From Pseudomonas fluorescens Q2-87 (GTDB lineage Bacteria; Pseudomonadota; Gammaproteobacteria; Pseudomonadales; Pseudomonadaceae): a DNA stretch of 64,000 bases. The stretch is from assembly GCF_000281895.1 (NCBI RefSeq), contig NZ_CM001558.1, positions 5,274,556 through 5,338,555 on the forward strand. Direction: 5' to 3'. Below the pieces are notes generated by a model. The model saw only the letters and a list, made by a program, of their open reading frames with translations. It did no database searches and was not told the DNA's origin. This document shows positions 43,545 to 51,880 of this stretch, piece by piece (the stretch's first letter is position 1; each line of letters begins with the position of its first letter). The translations under genes and the position numbers were made by a program.

Positions 43545-44780
43545 GTGACCGTAATCGTCCTGATCAACCCCGAGAATGACCCGCACTTGATCGCCGACTG
43601 TTTGATCAGCGCGGACGGTCCAGACAAACGCCAGTCGTTGTCCGTATGGATTCCTTCACTGGGGTTGATACCCACTGATTGGAATGATGATGGCGGACCA
43701 TTTCATATCGCGCGCATGGGGCGAAAAACCTACATCCTGCCGAACAACAGCGGCATGCTCGCCTTTGCGGGGGATTGTCGATCGGCGTATGAATTCTGGG
43801 TGGCGCTTTCAAAGTCGATTGACATCAAGCTCGGCTACCAGCCCGATGCCATGATCGATACCAACACCATCGACCAGGTTCTATTGGGCATGAGCAGGAC
43901 TGCGGGGGCATTTCACATACTGGGCGTTTTACTGGATGGAAAAGGTGGAAAGCACGCCTATATTCATCGCCCCGAAGCCATGATGACCACGCAGAATTTT
44001 GGAACCTGCTACCTCGCCGGCTCAGGGACAAATCATCTAAAGAGCCAGATCGAAACGGAAGACGAACGCTTCACTTCAATCGAGCAATGGCCTTGGGCAC
44101 ATATCTCCCCAACTGAAGAACTGGCGGAGTCCTTGTGTTCCAACATGCTGTATTACGAATCCGACATCCACAACGGACGCAAACCCAATACGCCTATCCA
44201 TGACCGGTTCGGCGGATTTTATGAATGGTACAGCATTAAATCTGCCGGGATAAAACCCACGCCTCCCAGAATCGACTTGAATATCCTGGTCAAGGACGAT
44301 GCCCTGTATCTGACCCGCCTCCATTTTTCCGAAAGCACTCACCCACCTTTGGATGACGCTGACTTCAAAGGGTCGCAAATCATCTTGAAGGTTTTGACGT
44401 TCTGCCTGAAAACAGAAGAATTTGACCCACATCGGCTGTTTGACAAACTGGCGTTCACATTCGAGCAGGTCGACGGCGTACTCATCGAGCGGTTCTTCAA
44501 CCACTACGATAGAGATGCAAATTCGTCGCTATCGGACCCCAGAATTTCAGGCATCGTCCCAGCGGACGTCCTGCAACAGGACTTTGGACACGGCTTGCCG
44601 GTCAAGAGAGTTCGCCTGACCGTATCGGTCAACGGATACGCCGTTGTAAAGGGCGTGACCGAAAGCGACGAATCCCTCGCACCGGCGAGAATCCATTATG
44701 CCAACGGCCAGGTATCAGTGGCCTTCTCCGAAAAAACAGCTGTTTTGATTGCAGACATCGTCTCTAGGCATCTGAACTAG
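43545..44780 (+). CDS. Orphan protein with a proteasome-like (Ntn hydrolase) N-terminal region
   Basis: A 411-residue protein I do not recognise by name. The start is a GTG at 43545 with CGGAA upstream, giving M-T-V-I-V-L-I, so Thr2 could become N-terminal. Blocks resembling proteasome beta subunits or HslV follow in order: DCLISADG near 18, RKTYILPNNSGMLAFAGDCR near 58-77, and CYLAGSGTNHL near 155. The C-terminal half, from about 200, is unknown. There is no signal peptide. The gene is clearly more AT-rich than its neighbours, which may mean recent transfer. It starts 13 bases after the EEP gene. The Ntn idea is inference from short motifs. Confidence 0.6.
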   Translation: MTVIVLINPENDPHLIADCLISADGPDKRQSLSVWIPSLGLIPTDWNDDGGPFHIARMGRKTYILPNNSGMLAFAGDCRSAYEFWVALSKSIDIKLGYQPDAMIDTNTIDQVLLGMSRTAGAFHILGVLLDGKGGKHAYIHRPEAMMTTQNFGTCYLAGSGTNHLKSQIETEDERFTSIEQWPWAHISPTEELAESLCSNMLYYESDIHNGRKPNTPIHDRFGGFYEWYSIKSAGIKPTPPRIDLNILVKDDALYLTRLHFSESTHPPLDDADFKGSQIILKVLTFCLKTEEFDPHRLFDKLAFTFEQVDGVLIERFFNHYDRDANSSLSDPRISGIVPADVLQQDFGHGLPVKRVRLTVSVNGYAVVKGVTESDESLAPARIHYANGQVSVAFSEKTAVLIADIVSRHLN

Positions 44781-44798
44781 TATCTGTGATACCAGGCA

Positions 44799-47318
44799 CT
44801 AGGCCTTACGCGGCTTGACCCGCGCCGTCGCCTCCGCCACCAGCGGATCATCCGGCCAGTAATGCTTGGGATAACGCCCTTTCAGATCCTTCTTCACCTC
44901 GGCATAAGTGCTGCGCCAAAAGTTCGCCAAATCCTGGGTCACTTGCACCGGACGCCGTGCCGGTGACAGCAAGTGCAGCTTGACCACTTGCCGGCCACCG
45001 GCGATGCGCGGCGTGTCGGCCAGGCCGAAGAGCTCCTGCAAGCGCACGGCCAGGACGGGAGGATGTTCGCTGTAGTCCAGGCGAATCGACGAGCCCGAGG
45101 GCACGCTCAAATGGTGCGGCGCCAGTTCATCCAGGCGTTGCGGCAACGGCCAGGGCAGCAGGTTACGGACAATGCTCGACAAGTCCAGGTTGGCGAAATG
45201 ACTAAGACGCGAGACTCGTCCCAGATACGGCATGAGCCAGTGCTCAAGGATCTTCAACAAGGCTGTGTCGCTGACGTCTGGCCATTCGCTTTCGCCCTTG
45301 GCCTCCAGGTCCAGCCGGCGCAGCAGCGCCACCCGCGCTTGCCATTGCCGCAGCTCCGGGGTCCAGGGCAGCAGCTCCAGCCCCTTGCGCCGCACCAGGT
45401 TCACCAACGCCTGGCTGCGGGCTGATTCGTCCAGGCCGGTCAGCGGTTCGCGGCTGAGGACCAGTTCGCCGACCTTGCGCTGGCGCTCGGCGCGCAGCAC
45501 GCCTTCGCGCTCGTCCCAATCCAGTTGGTCCACCACGCGGACTTGCTCGGCCAGCACCGAATCGAACAGCGCCGGGTCGAAATCCGTCGCCAGGTAGATC
45601 CGCTCTTCGCGCTGGCCCTGACGGCTGCCCAGGTCAGCGATCACCAGCCAAGGCTGTTTCATCAAGCTGTCGGCCTCGGCGAACAACGCCGCTCGACCAT
45701 TGGCCAGACGGTACTCCGCCCCACCGGGCCGCCGTTGCTGGGCGACGCGGTCCGGATAGGCCAGCGCCAGCAACGCGCCGAGCCAGCGCGGATGATCGGG
45801 ATCGGCGACGGCTTCATCGGCCTTGCCTCGCAGGTAGCCACGATACTGCCGGGCCAATTGCCGCGCCCGCTGCACGCCGCCCTGAGTGCCGCGCGAGGCG
45901 CGCTCTTCGCCCGATAGCAGGACCAAACGACTGTGCAGGTCCGCGCCGGCACCGCGCAAAATGTCTCGCTCACCCAACAACGCGGCGACGTTGCACGCCA
46001 TCTCCGCCAACCCCAGCGCCTGACCGCGCAGCAGCAGATGAGCGATGCGCGGATGCGCCGGCAGTTCGGCCATGGCCTGGCCGTGGCGGGTCAGTTGCTC
46101 ACCGTCCAGCGCGCCCAGGCGTTGCAACAGATCCTGTGCCTGGGCATAGGCGGCGCTGGGCGGAACGTCGAGCCAAACCAATTGCTGCGGCGTCACGCCC
46201 CAGCGCCCCAATTGCAGGGCCAGCCCGGCCAGGTCCGCCGAAAGAATTTCCGCGCTGCCATAAGCGGCCAATTGTTCGTGTTGATCTTCGGACCACAAGC
46301 GGTAACACACCCCCGGCTCCAGGCGCCCGGCCCGACCAGCCCGCTGCGTGGCGCTGGCCCGGGAAATGCGCTGGGTGTCGAGGCGGGTCATGCCGCTGCC
46401 CGGATCGAAACGCGGCACCCGCGCCAGCCCGGCGTCGATCACCACCCGCACGCCGTTGATGGTCAAGCTGGTTTCGGCGATGTTGGTGGCCAGCACCACT
46501 TTTCGCTGACCGGGCGGCGCCGGGTCGATGGCGGCGCGCTGGGCGGCCAGATCGAGTTCGCCATGCAGCGGGCACAGCAACACGTTGCCGCCCTCGCCCA
46601 AGGCCTCGGCCAATTGTTGGTGGACGCGACGGATCTCCGCCTGCCCAGGCAGGAACACCAGCACGCTGCCGGTTTCGTCATGCAGCGCTTCCAGCACGGT
46701 CTGCACCAGCCGCGGCTCGATGAATTCACCGGGCTGGAACGGACGCCCCCAGCGCACCGTCACCGCAAACATGCGCCCTTCGCTGCGCAGGATCGGCGCA
46801 TCGTCCAGCAACCCGGCCAGGCGTTCGCCTTCGAGGGTCGCCGACATCAGCAGGATTTTCAGTGGCTGGTCTTCGCGAAACAACTCCCGGCCGTTGAGGC
46901 TCAAGGCCAGGGCCAGGTCGGCGTCGAGACTGCGTTCGTGGAATTCGTCGAAGATCAGCAATCCCACGTCTTCCAGCGCCGGATCGTCCTGCAAGCGGCG
47001 GGTAAGGATGCCTTCGGTGACCACTTCGATGCGGGTCCTGGGACCGACCTTGCTGTCGAGACGAATCCGGTAGCCAACCGTCTCGCCGACTTTTTCCCCG
47101 AGCTCGCTGGCCAGGCGCTCGGCCGCTGCGCGCGCGGCCAGGCGCCGGGGTTCAAGCATCAGGATGGTCTGCCCGGCCAGCCAGGGCTCGTTCAGCAGGG
47201 CCAAGGGAACGCGGGTGGTTTTACCGGCGCCGGGCGGCGCTTCGAGCACGGCTTCATGGCGCGATGCCAAGGCCTGGCGCAGGGCGGGTAAAACTTCATC
47301 AATCGGCAAAGAAATCAT
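44799..47318 (-). CDS. hrpB: ATP-dependent helicase HrpB
   Basis: An 839-residue DEAH-type helicase. Walker A is PPGAGKTTRVP near residue 30, DEFHERSLDAD is the DEAH-like box, LLMSATLEG is motif III, and a C-terminal HrpB domain ends near KGRYPKHYWPDDP. The family works on RNA; HrpB proteins affect mRNA processing and surface adhesion in some bacteria. The ATG at 47318 has TTGGAG upstream; the frame is open for 23 more codons that are not family-like. Confidence 0.93.
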   Translation of the reverse strand: MISLPIDEVLPALRQALASRHEAVLEAPPGAGKTTRVPLALLNEPWLAGQTILMLEPRRLAARAAAERLASELGEKVGETVGYRIRLDSKVGPRTRIEVVTEGILTRRLQDDPALEDVGLLIFDEFHERSLDADLALALSLNGRELFREDQPLKILLMSATLEGERLAGLLDDAPILRSEGRMFAVTVRWGRPFQPGEFIEPRLVQTVLEALHDETGSVLVFLPGQAEIRRVHQQLAEALGEGGNVLLCPLHGELDLAAQRAAIDPAPPGQRKVVLATNIAETSLTINGVRVVIDAGLARVPRFDPGSGMTRLDTQRISRASATQRAGRAGRLEPGVCYRLWSEDQHEQLAAYGSAEILSADLAGLALQLGRWGVTPQQLVWLDVPPSAAYAQAQDLLQRLGALDGEQLTRHGQAMAELPAHPRIAHLLLRGQALGLAEMACNVAALLGERDILRGAGADLHSRLVLLSGEERASRGTQGGVQRARQLARQYRGYLRGKADEAVADPDHPRWLGALLALAYPDRVAQQRRPGGAEYRLANGRAALFAEADSLMKQPWLVIADLGSRQGQREERIYLATDFDPALFDSVLAEQVRVVDQLDWDEREGVLRAERQRKVGELVLSREPLTGLDESARSQALVNLVRRKGLELLPWTPELRQWQARVALLRRLDLEAKGESEWPDVSDTALLKILEHWLMPYLGRVSRLSHFANLDLSSIVRNLLPWPLPQRLDELAPHHLSVPSGSSIRLDYSEHPPVLAVRLQELFGLADTPRIAGGRQVVKLHLLSPARRPVQVTQDLANFWRSTYAEVKKDLKGRYPKHYWPDDPLVAEATARVKPRKA

Positions 47319-47413
47319 GCTGGCTCCAAAACAGAGGGCCGAGTATAACGGCGAACTGTTTAGCGTGGTCTGGACTCCAACCAGCAACGCCTTTACCTGC
47401 TCAGGAGATTGTT

Positions 47414-47833
47414 ATGCGTATTCCCTTTCGCGTGATCGGCGGCGTCCTGGTCGCCACCCTGCTGACCCAGATCAGCGCCTGCGGCTCGATCTTCTACCCT
47501 GACCGCCGCGGCCAGATCGACGGCAAGATCGACCCGGCCATCGCTGCGCTCGATGCCGTCGGCCTGCTGTTCTACATCATCCCCGGCCTGATCGCGTTCG
47601 CGGTGGACTTTGCCACCGGCGCCATCTATTTCGAACCGGGCAGAAGCGTCCAGATCGAGCCAGAGAAACTCAAGCCGGCCATCAACCCGGACGGCACCGT
47701 CAACAACCACAAGCTGCAGGCAATCCTGGAGCGCGAATTGGGCCGTAGCTTCCCGCTGGATGACCCACGCCTGATCCAGCATAAAGGCAGTGCGCAACAA
47801 CTGGCTGCACTTGGGCTCAAACCAGCCGCGTGA
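47414..47833 (+). CDS. YceK/YidQ-like lipoprotein
   Basis: A 139-residue lipoprotein. The signal peptide ends in a lipobox (QISACGS) with the acylated cysteine near residue 23. The mature part has GKIDPAIAALDAVGLLFYII, a hydrophobic stretch, then a polar C-terminus. Homologues in Pseudomonas are sometimes mislabelled as polyribonucleotide nucleotidyltransferase. The pattern fits the YceK/YidQ (DUF1375) group only loosely. CAGGAG precedes the ATG. The cation efflux gene starts 28 bases after it. Confidence 0.72.
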   Translation: MRIPFRVIGGVLVATLLTQISACGSIFYPDRRGQIDGKIDPAIAALDAVGLLFYIIPGLIAFAVDFATGAIYFEPGRSVQIEPEKLKPAINPDGTVNNHKLQAILERELGRSFPLDDPRLIQHKGSAQQLAALGLKPAA

Positions 47834-47861
47834 TGCGCGCCATAGAAGGAACGACCGCGCC

Positions 47862-48755
47862 ATGACCACCGCAACCGAACATGCACGCCTGCTACGCCTG
47901 GCCACCCGGGCGTCGGTGGCCGTGGCGCTTATCCTGGTCGTTGCCAAGGCCCTGGCCTGGTGGCTGAGCGGTTCGGTGAGCATGCTCGCCGGCCTGACCG
48001 ACTCGGCGCTGGATGGCGTCACCTCGCTGCTCAACCTGCTGGCGGTGCATTACGCGCTGCGCCCCGCCGACGATGATCATCGCTACGGACACGGCAAGGC
48101 CGAATCCCTGGCCGGCATGGCCCAGGCATTGTTCATCGGCGGCAGTGCCGTATTGATTGCCTTGCAGGCATTCGAGCGCCTGAAACAGCCCGTCCCAGTG
48201 GACGCGCCCTGGCTCAGCGTCGGCGTGATCGTGTTCTCCCTCGGGCTGACCCTGGCCTTGTTGGCGCTGCAACACCGGGTCGTCCAGGCCACAGGCTCCA
48301 ACGCCGTGCGCGCCGACTCGCTGCACTATCGCTCCGACCTGCTGCTCAACGGCAGTATTTTGGTTGCCCTGGTGCTGGCCGGGTTTGGTTGGTATCAGCT
48401 CGACGCCTGGTTCGGCCTGGGCATCGCTGCGTACATTTTATGGAGCGCGGTGCAGATCGCCCGGGAAAGCTTCGCGGTACTGATGGACGAGGAATTGCCA
48501 CCCGACGTCAGCCAGCACATGCTGGAACTGGCCTGTGCCGTGCCCGGCGTGCTGGGCGCCCACGACCTGCGCACGCGGATCTCCGGTAACCATTGGTTCG
48601 TGCAATTGCATTTGGAGTTGCCGGGCGATCTGACCCTGTCGGTCGCCCATGGCATCAGCGACCAGGCCGCCGACGCCATCCATCGCGCTTATCCAAAGGC
48701 CGAGGTGCTGGTGCATGCTGATCCAGTAAAGACAGCTGCAAGCGGCAAGCTTTAA
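47862..48755 (+). CDS. Cation diffusion facilitator (FieF-like metal efflux pump)
   Basis: A 297-residue zinc/iron/proton antiporter of the CDF family. Six membrane helices carry the metal-site motifs LTDSALDG and HYRSDLLLN, and HRYGHGKAESLAG lies in the loop before helix 3. The C-terminal cytoplasmic ferredoxin-like domain (about 205-290) follows. The last residues AASGKL lie inside the repeat at 48733-48823. AAGGAA precedes the ATG. Confidence 0.92.
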   Translation: MTTATEHARLLRLATRASVAVALILVVAKALAWWLSGSVSMLAGLTDSALDGVTSLLNLLAVHYALRPADDDHRYGHGKAESLAGMAQALFIGGSAVLIALQAFERLKQPVPVDAPWLSVGVIVFSLGLTLALLALQHRVVQATGSNAVRADSLHYRSDLLLNGSILVALVLAGFGWYQLDAWFGLGIAAYILWSAVQIARESFAVLMDEELPPDVSQHMLELACAVPGVLGAHDLRTRISGNHWFVQLHLELPGDLTLSVAHGISDQAADAIHRAYPKAEVLVHADPVKTAASGKL

Positions 48756-48823
48756 GCGGCAAGCCGAATCGCGATCAGCTTTTACTTGCAGCTTGGAGCT
48801 TGGAGCTTGCAACTTGAAGCTGC
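48733..48823. repeat. Class C repeat (AGCTTGCAGCTTG type)
   Basis: Units of AGCTGCAAGCGGCAAGC on the left face TTGCAGCTTGGAGCTTGGAG on the right, forming an imperfect inverted repeat. It spans the gap between the convergent efflux and DUF6515-like genes and encodes the last codons of the first. Confidence 0.85.
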
Positions 48824-49833
48824 TACTGAACCTGATACCCACGACTGCTCAAGCAACTGCCCTGGGCCTGGCGATAGGTCTGCACCACTTCCGGTGCTGG
48901 TGGGTAGGTGTAGTTGCGCGGATCGAAACCACTCTGCTGCACCGCAAAGCGATAGCAATCGTACCCGTCCTGATTGACCTGCTCGGGCGACTGGCCGTTG
49001 GCCGGGTAGGCCACTACATCATAGTTGTTGCCCTGGGGCTGGGGTTGCGGGTTGGCCACTGGCGGCTCGACCACGACGTAGTCCTGGGTATTGGCCTCGT
49101 AGATGTAATAGGCACCGGCGGCGAGGAAAAACAGCGAACTGCCGATCCATACTTCCCTGGCGTAATCCGGCAGGTAACGGGTGCGAATGCCCCGCGGCGG
49201 CTCGACCACTACATAGCGCGGACCTTGGGGGCGATACCAGTAGCCACCGGAGTAGAAATAATCCTGGCCGCGATAAGGCACGCGGTAGTTGCGATCCGGG
49301 AAGCGGTCGATCACATAACCCGGACGATACTGCGGGCCCGGACCCCAGCCATTGCCATGGCCGTCCGGCCGACCGGACCAGTGCTGGTCGGGGCGATTGT
49401 CATGACCTGGGCGCGGACCGCCATTGGGATAACCGTCGTTGCGGCGCGGAATGTCACGGTAATAACCCGGTTGCGGCTCCCGGGTCTGGTTCACGCTGTC
49501 GGGCCGGCCCTGGATCGGCAGATTGTTGCCAGGTTGCTGCGGCGGGCGGCCATAGCCATTGGGGTCTTGGGGCGAACGTTCATAATGCTGGCCCCCTCCC
49601 TGGTTTCGGGGCTGTGGCTGGACCTCGAACTGACGACTGTTGTCGCCGCGAATGATTTCGTTGCTCTGCGGCCGCTGCTGCCCCGAGTAACCCTGACCGT
49701 TGCCGCCGCGCCCTTCATGGCCGCGACCGCCGTCCGGACCACCAGGATTTTGCTGATCATCGGCCATTCCCTGCGCACTGACACTTGCCCACAACAGACC
49801 AACACCTGCCAAACGCCAGATGCGCGACTTCAT
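48823..49833 (-). CDS. Secreted Gly/Pro/Asn-rich protein, DUF6515-like
   Basis: A 336-residue protein with a signal peptide (MKSRIWRLAGVGLLWASVSAQGMA). Residues 25-170 are low-complexity and rich in Gly, Pro, Gln, Asn and Arg. A conserved part follows: FPDRNYRVPYRGQDYFYSGG, one hydrophobic helix (VWIGSSLFFLAAGAYYIY), and the C-terminal DGYDCYRFAVQQSGFDP. That end resembles DUF6515 envelope proteins, whose function is unknown. GAGGAA precedes the ATG at 49833. Confidence 0.72.
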   Translation of the reverse strand: MKSRIWRLAGVGLLWASVSAQGMADDQQNPGGPDGGRGHEGRGGNGQGYSGQQRPQSNEIIRGDNSRQFEVQPQPRNQGGGQHYERSPQDPNGYGRPPQQPGNNLPIQGRPDSVNQTREPQPGYYRDIPRRNDGYPNGGPRPGHDNRPDQHWSGRPDGHGNGWGPGPQYRPGYVIDRFPDRNYRVPYRGQDYFYSGGYWYRPQGPRYVVVEPPRGIRTRYLPDYAREVWIGSSLFFLAAGAYYIYEANTQDYVVVEPPVANPQPQPQGNNYDVVAYPANGQSPEQVNQDGYDCYRFAVQQSGFDPRNYTYPPAPEVVQTYRQAQGSCLSSRGYQVQ

Positions 49834-50247
49834 GTTATTCCTCACAACGGTTCAGGGCCTGATGATAAGACTGGAGAACGCCCAGGCCGGTTCTGCAACA
49901 GGTTATCAGTCGCGGGGTTTATTTCGCAGGCATAAAAAAGGGAGACCCGTCGGCCTCCCCTTGAGAATTTCGTCCGTGCTCGACGCTTTTGACGTCGGCT
50001 CACCTCACGCCGTTTTCTGGACAGTGTGCAGCTCGGGGGTCTGCCGACACCGGTGGGTGCCGCGACCGCAGCCGGCCTGATTGGGCGGGCCGCACTGGAC
50101 TGTTTGTCCGAGCAGTGATCTTGGTGATAAGGATAAGGGCCGGGCACCGACGGATGATTGCGAAGATTGCGTTAATAAACACCACTTGCGCAATTTTTAA
50201 CCCCGGATAGATAATCCGCCGCAATTATCGAGATAAAGGCACGACCG
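49834..50247. other. Intergenic region between the DUF6515-like gene and the Lrp regulator
   Basis: About 414 bases. It holds a terminator-like hairpin on the minus strand (49935-49965) that has no annotated gene ahead of it. Three short open frames overlap here but none has a ribosome site or family features. The part near 50150-50247 is AT-rich and suits the lrp promoter. Confidence 0.6.
49935..49965 (-). terminator. Orphan Rho-independent terminator or attenuator
   Basis: On the minus strand a GGGGAGG / TCTCCC stem with a CCGACGGG loop is followed by six T. No minus-strand gene precedes it for at least 1.2 kb. It may end a small RNA transcribed from the lrp side or attenuate a long leader of the DUF6515-like gene. 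Confidence 0.55.
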
Positions 50248-50727
50248 ATGAGCAAACTGGACCGCTATGACCTGAGCATTCTGGCGGAATTGCAGCGCGA
50301 CGCGCGCATTTCCAATCAGGAGCTGGCCGAACGCATCGGCCTATCACCCTCCCCTTGTTCACGACGGGTCAAGCAGTTGGAGGACGACGGCTACATCACC
50401 CGTCAAGTCGCCCTGCTCGACCGCAAGCTGCTCGGCCTGAGCCTGACCGCCTACGTGCTGATCGGCATGGACCGCCACACCCCCGAGCGTTTCGAGAACT
50501 TCGAAGCGGCTATCCGCAACCTGCCGCAAGTGCTGGAGTGCAGCCTGGTGACGGGTATGGACGCGGACTACCAGCTCAAGGTGGTGGTGCCGGACATGGA
50601 TCATTACCAGAAATTGCTGCTGGGGCACCTGACGCGTATCGATGGCGTCACCAGCGTGCGTTCGAGCTTTGTGCTGAACCAGGTGCTCAACAGCACCGAA
50701 TTGCCGCTGACTCACCTGCGCAGCTGA
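50248..50727 (+). CDS. Lrp/AsnC-family transcriptional regulator
   Basis: A 159-residue regulator. An N-terminal helix-turn-helix (LDRYDLSILAELQRDARISN ... LAERIGLSPSPCSRRVKQLE) is followed by the RAM ligand domain with GMDADYQLKVVVPDMDHY. Such proteins sense amino acids and often control one catabolic gene nearby. No obvious target is adjacent here. AAAGG precedes the ATG. A class B REPIN follows the stop codon. Confidence 0.93.
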   Translation: MSKLDRYDLSILAELQRDARISNQELAERIGLSPSPCSRRVKQLEDDGYITRQVALLDRKLLGLSLTAYVLIGMDRHTPERFENFEAAIRNLPQVLECSLVTGMDADYQLKVVVPDMDHYQKLLLGHLTRIDGVTSVRSSFVLNQVLNSTELPLTHLRS

Positions 50728-50737
50728 CCGCTTTTTT

Positions 50738-50854
50738 GTGGCGAGGGAGCTTGCTCCCGCTGGGTTGCGAAGCGACCCCAAGCTTCGGCCGTATTGCCTG
50801 TGGACCGGTTTGCGACTGCTGCGCAGTCGAGCGGGAGCAAGCTCCCTCGCCACA
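50738..50854. repeat. REPIN, class B
   Basis: Arms GTGGCGAGGGAGCTTGCTCC and complement, with a longer than usual centre that includes CGAAGCGACCCC. It follows the lrp gene directly. Confidence 0.9.
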
Positions 50855-50971
50855 ACGCGCCAGCCCAGCCGATGAATAGCTGCGACACACCGCCGCAGGC
50901 CAATCCCCGGCCCCCGTCCTGTGCCGTATACTCGCCCCGCCTTTTCAACCGCGCCCACGCCGGAGTGCCCG

Positions 50972-51181
50972 ATGGATCCTGCTGTTTTCGAAGAGTGGAT
51001 GATGACTGGCCTGGTCAGCATCCTGATCATTTTCATGGGTTTCATCGTCTGGGATCTGGCGAAGAAGTCCAAGGCCGGGCGTTTCGGCTCGTTCATCCTG
51101 TTTTTCGTGCTGGGCCTGGGCGTGGCCGCGTTCGTCATCAAGAGCGTGGTGATCGGCCTGATCGAGTCCGGGGCCTTATAA
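50972..51181 (+). CDS. DUF2788 small membrane protein
   Basis: A 69-residue protein with two transmembrane helices ([20 protein letters not shown] and [19 protein letters not shown]) joined by a basic turn KKSKAGR. This is the DUF2788 pattern, of unknown function. CGGAG precedes the ATG at 50972. Its last six bases overlap the stop codon region of the convergent rluE gene. Confidence 0.85.
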   Translation: MDPAVFEEWMMTGLVSILIIFMGFIVWDLAKKSKAGRFGSFILFFVLGLGVAAFVIKSVVIGLIESGAL

Positions 51182-51811
51182 GCGCGCTGGCACTTCCTTC
51201 CACTGGCCTTGATCGAGCCCTTCGATTGTCCAGTCACCGATCCTGACCCGCACCAGGCGCAGTGTCGGCAAGCCCACCGCCGCAGTCATGCGCCGTACCT
51301 GGCGGTTACGCCCCTCGCGTATCACCAATTCCACCCAACTGGTGGGCACGCTTTTTCGAAAGCGCACCGGCGGGTTGCGCGGCCACAGTTGCGGTTCGTC
51401 CAGTTGGCGCGCCTCGGCTGGCAAGGTCATGCCATCGTTCAGTTCCACCCCATCACGCAAACGCTGCAACTGCTCGGCACTCGGCTCACCCTCCACCTGC
51501 ACCCAATAGGTCTTGGCCAGTTTGTGCTTGGGATCGGCGATACGCGCCTGCAATTGCCCGTCATTGGTGAGCAACAGCAACCCTTCGCTGTCGCGGTCCA
51601 ATCGTCCGGCCGGGTAGATACCAGGCACGTCGATAAAATCCTTGAGCGTCGCCCGCCCCTCGCCGTCACTGAATTGCGTCAGCACATCGAAAGGTTTGTT
51701 GAACAGGATCAGCTTCGGCTCGGCCGGCGGCGCCTTGGCCACCCGGCGCGGGGCGGTTGCTGGAGGCTTCACGCCAGGGCGGCGGGACATGGGGCGAGGT
51801 GGACGGGGCAT
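51176..51811 (-). CDS. rluE: 23S rRNA pseudouridine(2457) synthase RluE
   Basis: A 211-residue RsuA-family pseudouridine synthase. The catalytic aspartate is D72 in [14 protein letters not shown], and [16 protein letters not shown] and [20 protein letters not shown] are family blocks. It lacks the S4 domain, as RluE does. A basic, Pro-rich N-terminus of about 30 residues ([15 protein letters not shown]) precedes the core; an internal start is possible. Its 3' end overlaps DUF2788 by six bases. Confidence 0.9.
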   Translation of the reverse strand: MPRPPRPMSRRPGVKPPATAPRRVAKAPPAEPKLILFNKPFDVLTQFSDGEGRATLKDFIDVPGIYPAGRLDRDSEGLLLLTNDGQLQARIADPKHKLAKTYWVQVEGEPSAEQLQRLRDGVELNDGMTLPAEARQLDEPQLWPRNPPVRFRKSVPTSWVELVIREGRNRQVRRMTAAVGLPTLRLVRVRIGDWTIEGLDQGQWKEVPARL

Positions 51812-51880
51812 GGCGGCACGAGATCCAGCGGTCAGGGCCGCTAATGCTAGTGGCCTGACCGCTAAATGACCACCGCCGAA

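Noticed and set aside
43545..44780. Reading the AT-rich orphan gene as part of a phage or genomic island
   Set aside because: It is a single gene with no integrase, tRNA or direct repeats around it, and both flanks are ordinary chromosomal genes.
50000..50224. Small minus-strand open frames upstream of the lrp gene
   Set aside because: No ribosome site, no recognisable family, and the frames overlap one another. A non-coding RNA is the more likely reading of the minus strand here.
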